From assembly GCF_038396675.1 (NCBI RefSeq), contig NC_088921.1, forward strand, positions 18,103,001 through 18,167,000: 64,000 nt of DNA. Direction: 5' to 3'. The stretch comes from Hydra vulgaris. Lineage: Eukaryota; Cnidaria; Hydrozoa; Anthoathecata; Hydridae. This document shows positions 1 through 12,984 of the stretch, piece after piece. Below the pieces are notes generated by a model, which saw only the letters and a list, made by a program, of their open reading frames with translations, was not told the DNA's origin and did no database searches. Numbering within the stretch: the first letter of the stretch is position 1; each line of letters opens with the position of its first letter. The position numbers were made by a program, and so were the translations under genes.

Positions 1-720
1 TTTATTCATTTTTAAATTAGATTGAAGAACTTGACTCAAAGCATAGATAGTGCTCAGATTACCGTTTTATAGCCCAAGCAATTGCCTCATTACTACTAAT
101 AAACCCTAAGCCGTAACAAAGGGCTCCAAATGTGGCCTCCGCAATGCACACCAAAAGTACAAACAGGGACACCATCCATGCGTAACATGGCACTGTTAAT
201 ACTTTGATATTTTTCAGCTGTTGATTGAATCAGCCTCTACTGAGAGCTACCACAGAGTTCGGGAAACCTGACTACCAGCTGGCCTCAGAACCATAAAACT
301 GAGTTTAAGAGCTGTACCCTCATTAGGAGATAATAGAATGAGTTGCCTAGTCATAAAAACAGAGACACAAGCATAACCCATGCATTGAATCAAGAAGATC
401 CAGCATTCAACATCTTAAACTGGAAACAATGTATTAAAAATACATCTGCGCCAGCCTAATAGATGAAGAAAGGGTGCGAGGCTGGTCAACAGATAGACTC
501 TGTTTATCCATTAAGTCTTTGCCTAGAAGGCCTTCTACAAGGCAGTAGCCGGGTGCATTTAACATCTGCCCAAGATGAGTATTTTTATCGAGACACCATC
601 TCTAGCCTTTACTCAACCAAGAGCCCCAAGGCAGGGGGTGTTTTCAATCGGAGTTGGCAACTCCTTGCATTTGCCTAAAAAGGTGTATCCTAAAAGGCAG
701 CAGGACATGAAGCAGATTGT
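1..720. other. Unidentified GC-richer block
   Basis: This block is clearly less AT-rich than the rest of the window and has no low-complexity runs. A 71-codon open frame (463-678, plus) lies in it but has no recognisable domain and no close upstream signals, so I do not call it a gene. The base composition suggests a dispersed repeat or an old retroelement piece. I cannot name it. Confidence 0.3.
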
Positions 721-751
721 ACTGGGTTACATGTTACCAGTAGCAGAATAA

Positions 752-838
752 TCTGATCTGACTTTAATTGACTCTTTAATTGATCTTTAAGTGACTCTTT
801 AATTGATTTTTAATTAACTCTTTAATTGATCTGACTCC
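752..838. repeat. Short tandem repeat, about 20-22 bp unit
   Basis: A unit like gactctttaattgatcttt is repeated about four times with small length changes. It lies between the GC-richer block and AT-rich sequence. No coding frame runs through it. Confidence 0.6.
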
Positions 839-1001
839 TTGTCAAATATTTTTTAAATTTACATTTAGTTATGAAGCTGTAGTGATGTAGCTATATTTAT
901 GTAGTTGTGATGTTTTTCTTTAATTTAAATTTGTTTTCTATATTAATTTACATTTAGTAGGGTGTTTTGTGTTATTTTGGGCTATCTATAAAATAGATAT
1001 T

Positions 1002-1147
1002 AAAGTCCTGAAAAGTCCTGGAGTTAATAACTTTTTTTGTAAATCCTGGAAAAGTCCTGGAAATAATGAAGCTAATGTCCTGGAAAAAGAAAAGAAGTGT
1101 CCTGGAAAGTCCTGAAATTTCAATTTTTTTATCTGGTGGGAACCCTG
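1002..1147 (-). repeat. TCCTGGAAAA-motif repeat ending in tggtgggaaccctg
   Basis: The motif aaagtcctgg occurs about six times in 120 bp, and the block ends at the right with tggtgggaaccctg. Read on the minus strand it starts with cagggttcccacca and continues with tccaggactttt repeats. The same start and the same motif appear on the plus strand at 24643-24720, so this is one end of a dispersed repeat family. Several open frames here are by-products of the repeat. Confidence 0.55.
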
Positions 1148-1889
1148 ATTCAGACAGTGAACTTGTTTTCCTAAGTTTGAGGATGTTTGTAATTTTAAAA
1201 TTAAAAAACATAGCATGGAGTTATAGTTTTTACACAATCACCACTTTAAAACTTCAAAACGTGTTTAGATGAAATTTAAGTTTTATTAAAATGTTTTATT
1301 AAATTTAAGAAAATCCCACTTATTGTATATGTGCTAAGTGATTATAAACTATGTATGTATGGTAAATAACTAAATTATTTTTTGCCAAAATATTTTCTAA
1401 TGTCATTTTCATATAGTTCAAGTCATGTTCAATATATAAGAAGCCTGGCTTTTGTTTTGAAAATTAAATAATATTTGCATAAAGTTTTCCAAAATTAAAT
1501 TTTCCATTTAAACATTTAGACTTATATGTTTTTAAAAATTGTTTTAATATTGCTAATAGCTTTGCACATAATCTTATCTATGTAAAAATTTACATTTTTA
1601 CCTAAGTATAGTTTTGGACATGTGAAAATATGCATAATACAATATATTCAATTTACCATTTATGCATTAGTGTCTTTAGACTTGAAAAAAAACTTCATCA
1701 AGGTAAATTTAATTTGTTTTCTGTTTATGGTCATTGCCACTGGACAGGTCAGGTGCATACACACCCACCTGGCTTCCTTCCCTAGTCATGGCCATCATCA
1801 TCATCACAATCATTGATGCACATACTGTTTTTCGCAAATGATATGAAACTTTAAAGACTAGGGGTGTTTTGGTCCTTAACCCAACTCTC

Positions 1890-2512
1890 CACTTAAGTGG
1901 TGTCTATGTCTGTAACCTTCAATAGAACTCAACAAGATCAAACAGCTCAGTTGATTCTTGTAATGTTGGAAGTTAGGGTTTGCCGACCTTGAACTTTTTT
2001 GGCACATCAAACTCCAACAGTATATTCAACATCTTTACCTTTACTTCATAGTCTAAATTGGCATCAGCAAGAGCCAATAAAACCAGCTCCTCAGTAAAAT
2101 ACCATGTGTGTCTTGGCATACTTTTTTGTAGAGCATGCTCCCAGCTCTGGATATTGCTCTTTAATATGAAACACTTCTTTAAAAGAATTAAGATCATTGT
2201 TTAGAGTATTGTTAGTAAGATATGTTTTCAAAAACCTTGGAGTAAAGTAAGTTGCAACAAAGAAAGAAGCAGTTTCCACCATGGTTTTCTCTTCTTCATT
2301 CATGACTTTAGATATCTTTGAAGTCATTCTGAGTTTAAAAAGATACAATGCACTGCCATGAATCTTGCTTCATGGAAGGCTCTTGGTTGGTGAAGAGAGA
2401 AGTTAGGAACTTCTCCACCTAGGTAAAATACCGCTAACTCACACAGCTCCTTGTAACCACCTCTTGAAAAAGTACCCAACACAATTGCTTGCTCTCCAAA
2501 CTCTAGGAACAT
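1890..2512 (-). pseudogene. Frameshifted relic of an unnamed conserved family
   Basis: Three overlapping minus-strand frames (2512-2324, 2348-2091, 2197-1973) read in order as one protein segment of about 180 residues. Frame changes occur near 2335 and near 2150, and similarity seems to go on to about 1890 in a third frame. Landmarks are LGGEVPNFSLHQP-AFHEARFMA, then ATYFTPRFLKTYL, then PRHTWYFTEELVLLALAD and VPKKFKVGKP. I associate these phrases with a repeated, uncharacterised cnidarian and arthropod protein family of unknown function (memory, not a search). There is no intact start or stop and at least two frameshifts, so it is not functional here. It may be a retrocopy or part of a mobile element. 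Confidence 0.5.
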
Positions 2513-3480
2513 CAGGCCTTGTTAAGAAGCGTTACGCAGCTCGCATTTTACTTGCGAAGAGGCGATTTGCCTACGCGTTCAGCAGTTTTGCGCTACGCAA
2601 AAACTTATATCTTTTAGAATATTTAAATTACCTTTTGATTGTCGTTAACGTGAGGTTTATTCAGAAGAAATAAAGTCATTTAAAAGTAAAAGCATTCAAC
2701 CGCAATTGATAGATATTTTTATATATAACTTATAGATTTTTTGTTAAAGAAACAGTTTGTTAAATAATTTTTTTGTTGTTGCTAAAAATTAGTAAAAAAA
2801 AATTAAGTGTTTTAAGTTTTATCTTAAGGAATTAAATATATAATATTCTATCAAATATAAAATTTAATTTTAGTCATAATAGTTTAAAAAATACACGATT
2901 TATTTTGATGTAAATATTTTATTAATAAGATTTTTTGTTTATTGTTAATTAAATAAAGTAAAGTTTTAATGACTTTCGTTTAATTTATGAAAATATATTA
3001 TGATCACGAATATGTTATCGGTAACTTATAAACAACAACAAAAAAACTCTTTCTTGTTTAAAAACATTATTAAAATGAGATCACAAATTAAATAAGAAAA
3101 AATTTATTAACAGTTAATAAAATAACCAAAAAACAACTGTAAAATCATAAGAAAACAAACAAACATTATTTACGTTTCATAAAAAAAATTTTTTTTCAAA
3201 AGAAAATTTAGTTCATATTTGAAAAAAATTATAAAAATGAGAACTTAGATTTGTTATAGTGAACATTTTATTTGTTTTATTTGAACTTATATTTTATTTG
3301 TAACTTTTGTTATAGTGAGAAAAAAACAAACTGTTTGTATGATTTTTAACGCATTAATAAAATAACTTTAATTACAATGCGGTACTTGAAAAGACGCGAG
3401 TGACGCAATATAACTTCTAACGATGCAAAATATATTTGATGAGTTGAGTTACTTAGAAATGCGTTACGTTAAAGTCTTGG
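2513..3480. other. AT-rich stretch, no gene seen
   Basis: Between the gene relic and the LINE relic I see only AT-rich sequence. Both edges carry a gcgttacg motif (2531-2540 and 3461-3467), which could mark the ends of an insertion, but the two edges do not form a convincing inverted repeat. Confidence 0.3.
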
Positions 3481-3489
3481 CTCTAGTGT

Positions 3490-5165
3490 CAGTGATTATG
3501 CAGGCATTAATGCCCACAACTTTTGCCTTTCTTAATCTCTAACACAAATCTTAACTTTCTAATCGCTATCCAAAAAAATTCAAATCATTTACCTTTTCTA
3601 TTTGACTTATGTCTTGTTTCTGATCCTAGTTAGTGCTCAGTTTCTCCACATTAACCCTTAGGTGATCACAGTTTGATCTGAGAATCTTTAATAGTATCTA
3701 CAATAAGGGCAAATCTGATGTTTTACCTCTCTTGTACGGTTCAGGCTATGTCACTTTACCTAAAGATGAATTTAAAAGATTTTCTCATCAATATCATCTC
3801 TTGATTCCACTAGTCGTATTCTGTCTGAATTAACTGACAAACAGTTGTCATTACCTGACATTTGTATTACTCCAACTTCCATATCTAAAGTGATTTCGAG
3901 CTTAGACTTTTCAACAGCTTGTGGTCCGGACAACATACCTGTTATAGTCTTGCAAAAGTGTTCTTCAGAGCTGTTGTCTATATTTTCAAAACTATCTAAC
4001 AAGTTCTTATAAGAGTCTCGTTTTACAGCCTGCTGGAAAGCGGCATCTGTTGTTACTATTTTTTAAAATTTTGGCGAGCGATCTGACTTGTCTAAATACC
4101 TTCCCATTAGTGTTCAACTTATCATAAGCATGGTTTTTAAATTTTTAATTAACAAGCACTTAATCTCTCATCTTGAATCAAATAACTTACTTTCTGATTA
4201 TCAATATGGATTTTAATCGTCTTATTCTACAAATGATTTGCAAACAATACTAACCGATAGGTTTTATTGTGCATTAGATAGATGTAGAGAGGTTAAGGCT
4301 GTTGCTTTTGACATTTCTAAAGCTCTTGATAAAGTTTGGCATGCTGGTCTTCTTCATACACTTTCTTTTTATAATGTATTAGGTAACTTCTTTAATATTA
4401 TTGAATCTTTCCTTGCCAATTGAAGTATAAAAGTTGTCTTGATGGACAGTACTCTTCTTCATATCCTGTAACTTCAGAGATTCCTTAAGGTTCTATCCTT
4501 GGCCCTATACTCACTTTAATTTACAATAATGATCTTCCAGAAATTCTCATATTTTCATACTTTATCTTCTAGGATTAACTCTTACTTACATTAAATCTTT
4601 CTTGGAAACCATATATCAAATCGATTGCAAAATGAGCATTTGCTAAGGTTGCAACTCTTTATTGTGCTTGCTACTTTTTAACTCAGGATTCTATCTTTAT
4701 AAATCTTAAACCCGTTTTTGTATGGAATGCTGTTGCCTTATCTGGGGCAGATCTTCTAATGATGTCCCTTCTTTTTTAGACAAGTGCAAAAATGCATAGT
4801 AAACATAGTTGGACCTTCTCTTGCAGCCAACCTCTAACCATTATCATATTGTCATAATGTTACTTCTCTTTCTCTTTTTTTATAAATATAATAATGGGCG
4901 CTGCTCTAAAGAGCATCTCTTATGATGTATACTAAAATTCAGCATTTCCTGTAGTGACTACTAAAAGTGCTCCAAAAATTTTATTTGTCTCGTTTTTTTT
5001 CCCTTGTACATCGGTTTTTTGGAATTCATTTTCTTTATCTTGTTTTCCTGTTCCATAAAATTTGCAATCTCTCAAGTTAAATTTTGCCATATTAACTTCA
5101 TATTTTCTCATCCATTAATTTCCAAATCTAATAGTGGTTTCTTGCAGCCTTTTTGGAAGTGAAGG
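3490..5165 (+). pseudogene. Degraded jockey-like LINE (EN tail, RT, C-terminus)
   Basis: Conceptual translation on the plus strand, across several stops and frame changes, gives the order expected of a jockey-type non-LTR retrotransposon. A short endonuclease end is near 3600-3690. The RT region follows at about 3840-4560: a STACGPDNIPV segment near 3910, a DLSKYLPISV segment near 4095, VAFDISKALDKVWHAGLL near 4300 and a remnant of PQGSILGP near 4485. The C-terminal part at about 4575-5165 keeps fragments like LSWKPYIKSIAK and EYCCHLWG. Most of the endonuclease and the FADD box are lost or unreadable. Multiple stops show an old, inactive copy. The longest clean frame is only 61 codons (4238-4423). 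Confidence 0.75.
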
Positions 5166-5169
5166 TGTT

Positions 5170-7400
5170 AAAAAAACATAAAAATATTGTTACAATAAAT
5201 TAAAAATATATATCTATTGATATATATATCTTATTTAAGAAGCCTGATAAAAATTTTGTTTTGAATATTCTATATAGTCTGTAAATTTTGTGTTTGTTTA
5301 TGGCTTTATAAAAAATATAAATAAAAAAGGTTTTGTGTACCCTTGGCATTTTATCAGGTTTGGGCTATCAATGTTAAATGTTAGTGTTAAAATATGTTCG
5401 CATCATGAGCAACTTTTGCCCAACAAATTTGCTGACTCAAAAAAAATGGGACGATCCAGGATTATTTAGAATGGAAACAACGCCTGGTTTTTAAATGTGT
5501 TCTTTATGTCAAAACGAAATTGCAAAAAAATAGATGTTAGTCAGCCTTACAAGACCACAATGGTAAAGATAATTTTTTTAAAATTTTTGATATATAAAGA
5601 TATAGAAGATGCTCAAGAAAAAAAACTGATAAACACTAGTTTTAATAAGTTAGATGTATCACAAGTAAAATTTTATAGGGTTCCACAACATGCTAAAATT
5701 ACTCTAAGGAAAAGATAATTAATGCAAGCTACTAATGTAATGTCAAAAAAGCTATCAGTTATCCTCAATGTTAACGCAACTGGCCTGAAATGATCTTGAT
5801 AAGTTGATTTTTTCAATGCAATGAAAAGCTGAAAACTGCAAACAGAAGAGAAAAGATGCAGATTTTGACAGTTTACTGACTCATGGCTGTTAAGGAAAGC
5901 GTTTAAGTATTTAATACATCAATATATGTAGAACAAAGAAACCAAGGTATACCTGTGTCACAAGGTGATCATATTAGCATAGTTTGAATTGTAGAGGACA
6001 ATCATTAAAATATAAGAACACTTTTATATAAATTTTTTAATATTAATGTCAGGTGGTAGTGGAATATATATAAGAATATATATAAGTTATACATAAGAGA
6101 CACAAATATGTTAGTACTAATAATTCCAGCAAGATAATGTTTGGTTAGACATTGTTTAAATCAGTTGCTAAATGATGTTTTTGGATAAAGCATCATATAT
6201 TCTTCAAAGAGAAAATATATTTGTTTGTGTAGTTCATGCTACATTTAAAACCGTATGATAATGATAAACTTAGTTATTTTACTGGAATGAAAAGCTTACA
6301 TAATGAGATTCCATTTTAACTAAACAAGCAATCATAGACTTGGTGTTTCAAACAGAACAAATATTCAAATCAGTACACTAAAGACACTAAAAGTTTTAGT
6401 GTTTCTGTAAAAATTGACCATAATGTGAGAAATTAGGAGTAATGGTTGCTGAACACAGTTTAATATGGTTATAAAGAGATTTTTAATTGTGTATACATTT
6501 TGAAAGAATTCAATATTGTTTTTGTAACATTATAAACGCTATTAGAATACATTTGACTGAATTTTTGATTTGAGATAAAAAATATATAATCATATAGAGT
6601 GATGAAGCATCTTTTTTTTAAAACATTTTACAGTTTTAGAATCGTCAAAAAAAGTCAAAAGATAGAAAATGGATTTTTAATTAGTTTTTAGATTTGAGGA
6701 TAATTATATTATTTTCTTTCTTATTAGTAAACAAATATTCTACAAACCTGTATAACATTTGTTTACTAATATGAAAGAAACGTCATAATAAATTAAGTAA
6801 TTAAGAAAAGAGTTCATCGTACCAAAGTAAAACTCATACGATACCTTAAATCAATATCTAAATGCTTCACAAACTACTTTTTTTGTTGTTGCGGTAAACA
6901 GCTAATAAAGTAAATAACATTTATTATACTGCCCTCAATACATTATAGAATCGTTATTTTTTTATATGAATTTACGATAAAAAGGTTATATATTGTGTAC
7001 ACATTTACTGCATTAACACATGATATAAAGCATTATATGATTTGGGTTCGTTTATACTTAAATAATTTATTCGTAATGGACGATTTTTAAAAGATAAAGC
7101 AGTAAAAGTGTTTTGTCGCCATTGTTTTTTTAGTAATATTGATGAATTATGTAAATTAAAACTTTTAAAAATAGTTTCATAAATAAAAGGTTGGTGGTGT
7201 CAGAAAGACATTTTTTCTTTTAGATTCATCAGATAATTTTGAGTTATAAATGATAAACAATATTAAAAAAACAATGTTCATTAAAGCTGAATGAATAAAA
7301 AATGGCAAACTTTATTAAAATAAACAGTTTTGTAAAACTTTTGGTAATTTTTTTTATAAAAGTCTAGTATTTAAAATTTTTTATCATTCTAGTTTTGGGA
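5170..7400. other. AT-rich region without recognisable genes
   Basis: A 73-codon frame at 5497-5718 follows sequence that translates as WDDPGLFRMETTPG with a later Cys-x2-Cys, but I cannot assign it. The only other structure is an imperfect hairpin at 6713-6780. The remainder is AT-rich sequence with no coding signal. Confidence 0.35.
6713..6780. repeat. Inverted repeat, 24-bp arms
   Basis: Arms 6713-6736 and 6757-6780 match at 23 of 24 positions around a 20-nt loop. It belongs to the group of foldback sequences seen throughout the window. Confidence 0.75.
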
Positions 7401-8777
7401 ACTTTATTATAACAAACGACAAATAGCGTCCAAAAAAAAATACTTTCCGCCAAATAGTATCGCCCAAAGTTATTGTTTTAAATGCTTAAATTTAAACTAT
7501 GCTTTAAGCGCCAAAATGTGCCCTGAAAAATCATCTTTAGGCAGTTCTCTATGAAACCTTTTTTCCATGTGTTTTCCCTAATTTTTTACCTTGCAATAGA
7601 CAATTACTAATTTATAAAATCTCACGTCACAAAATGTCATGAGCGAATTGCGATTTAAATTTGTTTAAATAATAATGTAGGAAGACAAACTTTATTTAAT
7701 CCTGGTTTCTAATCAATGTAAAGAAGTCGTGCAAATTTATTCTCTTTTTAAATAATGTGTATTTTACTTGTGTCTTAGTTTCTAAATAAAAACCTATTAA
7801 AAGACGTTTTTAAAAAGGCGGCAATATTAGCGTTTTTAGTATAATTTTTTAAACTTCAACATTTTTCCTAAAATTTTCAGATCAATGTTTGTATACGATA
7901 CTTAATTGTGGATGCTAAAACAGTGCCAGGACTTCTTGGAGCACTTTAAGGAACAGCAAAAAATAGGTTTGGCACTGTGCTCTTCCACGTAAAAACTGGA
8001 TACATAGTAACCATGGCTTTGTTGCTATGATGAAATTATTGTTTATTATTGCGACTATTAATAATAAATCATACTTTTTGTTTTAAATTTAATATAAATA
8101 ACTGTTTTAAAATTTAAATTTTATTATAAAATATATACTGTTCTCAAAAGCGCTTTTTTTTTAGTTTTCAATCAACGTCGAATTTGAATAAACAAATATT
8201 TAAACTTTCACTCTTTGAGTTTTGTATAATTTATTTACATAACTTATTTTAAAAAAGCTTGAAGGAGATTTTCGAAGTTCTAAATTTGAAATTACAAATT
8301 CGATTTATAAAAATATTTATTTCACTCCAAATCTGTGTTTAAATAACATACGTTTTCTTGGTGTCTTAGTAGATTATGTGGTTGAATATAGTTCAACTTT
8401 TAAGTTTATTTGCAATAATAATGTAATTACGTTTTTTTTTAAATAATTAATAGTATGTTACATTTGTGATAAAATGAAATTATTTTGTTTTGAAAATGTA
8501 AAGTCTTCAAATTAATAAAATAAAATTATTTTTTATAATTTTTGATAAGAATTACGATACTAATTTAATATTTAAAAAAATATATAAAAATCATAATGCA
8601 TTTAATAATAATAGTAATAATATATTGTATATAATTTTTTATTCAATTATAACCTAATATACATATATGTATAAATATCTAGATTATTTTATTGTATATA
8701 TTATGTTTTATAATTTCGATTATCATTTAAATTATTATTTATTTGTTCATTTATATATAAAATTTGTTTTTTTTTAG

Positions 8778-9381
8778 ATCGTCTACTTAAATTATTTCGT
8801 CAAAGTGGTAAAAGTTTATTACAAGAATTTATTCATTGAATGTTTTTATAATAGTCAATCATCACTTACCGATGAAATAAAATTAATCGTCAATGAACGA
8901 GAGTGGGAGGTTTTGATTAACGATTGGAAAACTTCTTACAAAACGTGAAAATTATTTCGTAAATCTTTGCATTAAATCTGGAAGAAAGTCGACGTTAAAT
9001 GTTAGTAAAAATAATTTAAGTGATGAAGAAATAAATCTTATAATTCAATGTTTAACAAATGTTCGTAGTGTCAACTTTTGGTGTCCAATTAAATTCGAAG
9101 GTTGGAAACCGAAAGATAAGATTTAAGGGTTGACGAAAATTTTGTTCCGTGGATTATGAAAATGGATTTCGTGGATTCCGAAAATGGATTTCCGTGAAAA
9201 AGGATTCCATGGATCTTTGTAAAGAATTAAATCTTTCACTTCACAACGACATCGATTTCATTGACGAGATTTATGAATAGATTCGTTGTTCGAATATCAA
9301 GAAGTTGGAGATGGGTACCGTGGAAAATATTTCCTTAACCTCGATGAATTAAAAAACTTTGTAACACAAAAGAATGTTTAA
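8778..9381 (+). pseudogene. Exon-like reading frame in copy A, broken
   Basis: A splice-acceptor-like run of T followed by TAG ends at 8777, just as in copy B (38369). The translated exon follows the one in copy B with small deletions and stops. Recognisable segments are LFIECF and INLIIQCLTNV. Copy A keeps a 3' part that copy B lacks: a segment DIDFIDEIYE, then KKLEMGTVEN, ending in NFVTQKNV and a stop at 9379-9381. I do not recognise the protein. It is acidic and Lys/Glu-rich, with no obvious membrane segment. Conserved splice site and frame between two diverged copies argue that it was once translated. Confidence 0.45.
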
Positions 9382-9969
9382 TATCTTAAATAAAATATAA
9401 ATAATAATTAATAAATAATAAATGAAATACCTAAAGTATTTTTTTATAACTAAATATGTTTTAAAAAATACGAACTAATTTTATTTATTTATTATAAACT
9501 ATTAAAATAATTCGTATTTAAAAAATACGAATTAATAGTTTAAAAGTTTAATAATTTTTTTATTATCATACAATTAACTTGTCTTGAATATATAATAATA
9601 TACAATAAACAATTATAATTATTATAATATATTTATGCAATGATTAGTTATAAATATAGTTATTATATTATTATTATATTTTATTTTTATTTAATAGTGT
9701 TAATAATTATAGTAATAATAACAATGTTTACATTTTTTCAAAATTTTTTAAAATAGTTGTTGGAATTTATTTTGCTTATTGTTTAATCAACATTAATTGT
9801 AATTTTATTACATTGATTATGAAATATATAATTATAATCAATATGAATAATAAAACTTGATTAATTTTTGTTATGTTTTATTTAATGATTTAATTTTAAA
9901 TATTTTTCAGATGTTTTAAAACTTCAATAAATATTTATAATGTTATGTAGAAAAATTTTTTATTTTATT
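9382..9969. other. AT-rich segment of copy A
   Basis: Very AT-rich with no coding signal. It is missing from copy B, where the sequence jumps from the counterpart of 9265 to that of about 12985, so copy B probably lost it by deletion. The hAT element was inserted at its right edge. Confidence 0.4.
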
Positions 9970-10754
9970 TAGGGATTGCCTAAATAAAACAAAATTGCTT
10001 AAGGATCCCGCACACTTTTCAATCCCGCGGGATCCGCGCGGAAATTTTTTATTTCTGTGCGGATCCCGCGCGGGATTGGTAGATTTTTTTATGCACATTA
10101 TAAAAGCAAAATGACAATTGTATTTTTCTTTCAAGTATTTCAGAAAATTGTTAATTATTTTTTGACAGCTAATTTTTGATATTTTTTTCTTTATTTTTTG
10201 AAATAAAGATGCAATAGCTGCAAGATTTTCCTTTTTCAATTGATCTTTTTCTCAAAAATTTCTCATAAAATTGTAAAATGAAAATTTTTTTAATTAGTGA
10301 AGTTCAAAAATATACACTCACCTCTAAAAAGCGAAAGTAGTGTAATAAAAATTACGTTTATTAAGTACTTGTTCATGTGAAACATTTAAACACTTCGTAA
10401 TTCCTTTGAGCACGTTTAATGTAAATAAAAAATATGACTTCACTATGTAATAGTCTTAAAATGCATTATTTAGAAGATCCAAAATCTGTGATAATCGAAA
10501 TGATCAAAAGATAAAGAAAATAATATAGAAAGTATGAGAAGTTTGAAATAATTACTAATTACTAAATTACTCAACTTATTAAATTGATAAGATGAGGTAA
10601 ATAAAGCCAAAAACACAATTTGTAAATCAATACAATTCTTAACATTTAATAAACAAAAAAACAAAGCATTTAATGAACAAAAAGCCAAAATACGTTGAAC
10701 ATCTTTTAGCTTTACGTAGAACGTCTATTAGCTTTATTTATTTTTTAAATATCA

Positions 10755-12449
10755 AATATGAGAAAATCATTGTAAGAAATGCGCTCTTAAAAAACAGACC
10801 TTTCTTATCATAGTATCATTGCTTAATCAACTCCTTAAAGGACTGCATATTTAACCATCAGCTGATAAAGCTCGCTCGGACTCTACGCTTGTTGGTGGTA
10901 TGGTTATCAAGCAACTATGCGTTATATCTAGAAACTTGCCTCTTACTCCGTTACTTTCATAGGCAGACATTTCCTGCTTCAATAATTTATCAAAGTCTAA
11001 AGAATCTAAATTTGGTATCTCCTTTACAATTTAAATGGACTACAAGTCAACTAGTAGTCCATTTAAATTCTTATTACGACGTTGTGTAAACCTCTCACGA
11101 AGTGTCACGGCTAAAGCTATGCTCAAAAGTGATGATTGCTTTTGTAATTTATCTAACATAAATTGAAAAAATGTTTCAGCAGTGACAAGGTTCGATTCTC
11201 TAATACATATTAGTTCGAGACCAAGTTTTAGTGGTGCCAAGCAAATAATTAAGTCATTGGCTTGGGACCATTCTTCATGGGTGAAACGAATTTCTGACTC
11301 AACATCAATTAACGCTTTTTCAATACACACTTTTAGTCTATGAAATCTTTCTAACATATCGAACATACTGTTCCACCTAGTTTTACAATCGAGAATCAAC
11401 TTAAGCTTTTCCCTATTTTTATCATTCTTGACAGGAGAGTTTTTAAATATTTTCGCAACATTTCTCACTTTTTTCATGACATCTTTGTAATTGCTCACCA
11501 ATTCAGCAAATAGTCTGCTCAAGATTATCGTCAAACCATATTCTTTATTTATAACTTCATCATCAGTGTTACCATATTCATCTTCTTCTTCACAATTTTC
11601 ATATGTAGTAAACGATTCTTCAACTTCTTCATTGTTTTTCTTGTATAAGATATCAATAACTGCAAGTTGTATTCCATGAGCAGAACATAGTTGTTGATAG
11701 GAAGACATCATTTTACCGACTTTAACCATTACACTTGCTCTATCAGTGGTCATGGCGCTTATGTCTTTTTGGAGGTCAATATCGACGCTATTTAGCCTTC
11801 TTGCAACTAACTTGACGCAATATTCTGCATTACACAATCCATGGATTCGAATCAATCCAAGATTAAAGTGTTTCGCTTCCATACGTACATTTAAGTTTAA
11901 GTATCTCTGACTATTTTGAGATGTCCATTCGTCAAAAGTTATTGAAAACTTTTGATTTTGCTTTTTTAGTGATATGAATTTTTGCATTATGTCGGCTTTT
12001 ACAGAATCTGAGAATTTAACTACCATTGATTTTATAGTATTAGGTAAAGTTGGGAGCTGTAAATAACACTTTGAAAGCAAATACCGCAAATCTGAAAATG
12101 TGTAAAAACTATTAAATGTAAAGCCATCTTTATCAACCATGCGCAATACCATTTTTTCCATAGAAATTTCTTTTACGGAAAACGTGTCAATTGTTCTGAC
12201 CTTTTTCGATAGAGTTACTTCTTCGTCTTCGCAGTCGATGTATATTTCAAGCACTTGTTCAACTGATTCATGCTGTAATGAAGTTGAAGCTCTGTCTTGT
12301 TGTGAAACGTTTGATTTTAAATCGTTGCCATGTTTAGTTTTTAAATGGATTAATAACCCTTTAGTTGATCTTTGACTAATTTTTAAAATAGCTGAACATA
12401 ACATGCACTTCGCAATTTCTTCTTTGTCCCTATTTTGAAATAATTTCAT
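10755..12449 (-). pseudogene. hAT transposase, interrupted by a palindrome
   Basis: The open frame 12449-11040 gives 469 residues. A BED-type zinc finger lies near the N-terminus (C15, C18, H35, H40). RNase H-like core residues include D173 in FDEWTS, D236 in TTDRAS, a CSAHG box at 255-259 and TRWNS at 357-361. The Glu-rich insert at about 273-300 is unremarkable. The frame ends abruptly at residue 469, where a 42-nt palindrome (11028-11069) brings in stops. Beyond it, in the same frame, the hAT dimerisation domain resumes: IPNLDSLDFDKLL and PTSVESERALSADG (about 11020-10845), then a frameshift and CFLRAHFL near 10775. So the full gene was about 565 residues and is now dead. The plus-strand frame 10889-11089 is only its antisense. 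Confidence 0.88.
11028..11069. repeat. Palindrome inside the hAT gene, 16-bp arms
   Basis: Perfect 16-bp arms (11028-11043 and 11054-11069) surround a 10-nt loop. Read on the minus strand, the second arm introduces TAG and TAA in the transposase frame. After the palindrome the frame continues unchanged. Confidence 0.92.
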
Positions 12450-12984
12450 ATAATTTTAATTTCCGACATGCTTAGTTGGTACTTCTGTTTTAAAATCTTG
12501 ATGTAAACAACTTTTTAAAGTCTTTTTAAAAATTATATTCTAAGAAAAATATTTTAATAGCTGAAGATGTATATATTAGAAGTAAAAATAAAAACTTAGA
12601 CAGCCTCTGATAAATTGCTATTACTTATTTAATAAATAACACATCGTTTCTCAGAAAGTTTATAAAAAATTTTAAGTAATCCTGACTCAGGATCGTCGTA
12701 TCTGCATATAGTATAGAAGTTTCTAAGTATATACTTCATTGTGCATTGTATTACAAGTATTTTTTTTAAAGAATTTGTCTCGAAAATACACATAACACTT
12801 TGAATTTGATATCTTTTTTGTCTTTTTTGTTTAAAAGAATTACTTTGTTTAAAAGCAGTAGTTTCAAAATCCCGCGAATCCCGCGGATCACTCAGTAGTT
12901 TTTGCGGGATCTCGCATGCGTTAAATTAATGCAGGATTCCGCGGGATTGCAATCTCTAGTTTTATTGTATTTGTTTTTACATAA

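Larger units (their letters stand above)
9970..12958 (-). mobile_element. hAT element with 8-bp target duplication
   Basis: The left end reads tagggattgc (9970-9979) and the right end gcaatctcta (12949-12958), which are inverted repeats with one mismatch. They are flanked by attttatt (9962-9969) and gttttatt (12959-12966), an 8-bp target duplication with one difference. Just inside both ends are GC-rich subterminal blocks built on gcgggatcc and cccgcg (about 10005-10075 and 12870-12948), likely transposase binding sites. The transposase gene lies inside on the minus strand. The element sits in copy A of the long repeat. Confidence 0.88.

Noticed and set aside
463-678. 71-codon frame on the plus strand
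   Set aside because: No domain, no start context, no neighbour; the block looks like a repeat.
10889-11089. 66-codon plus-strand frame
   Set aside because: Antisense of the hAT dimerisation domain and the palindrome.
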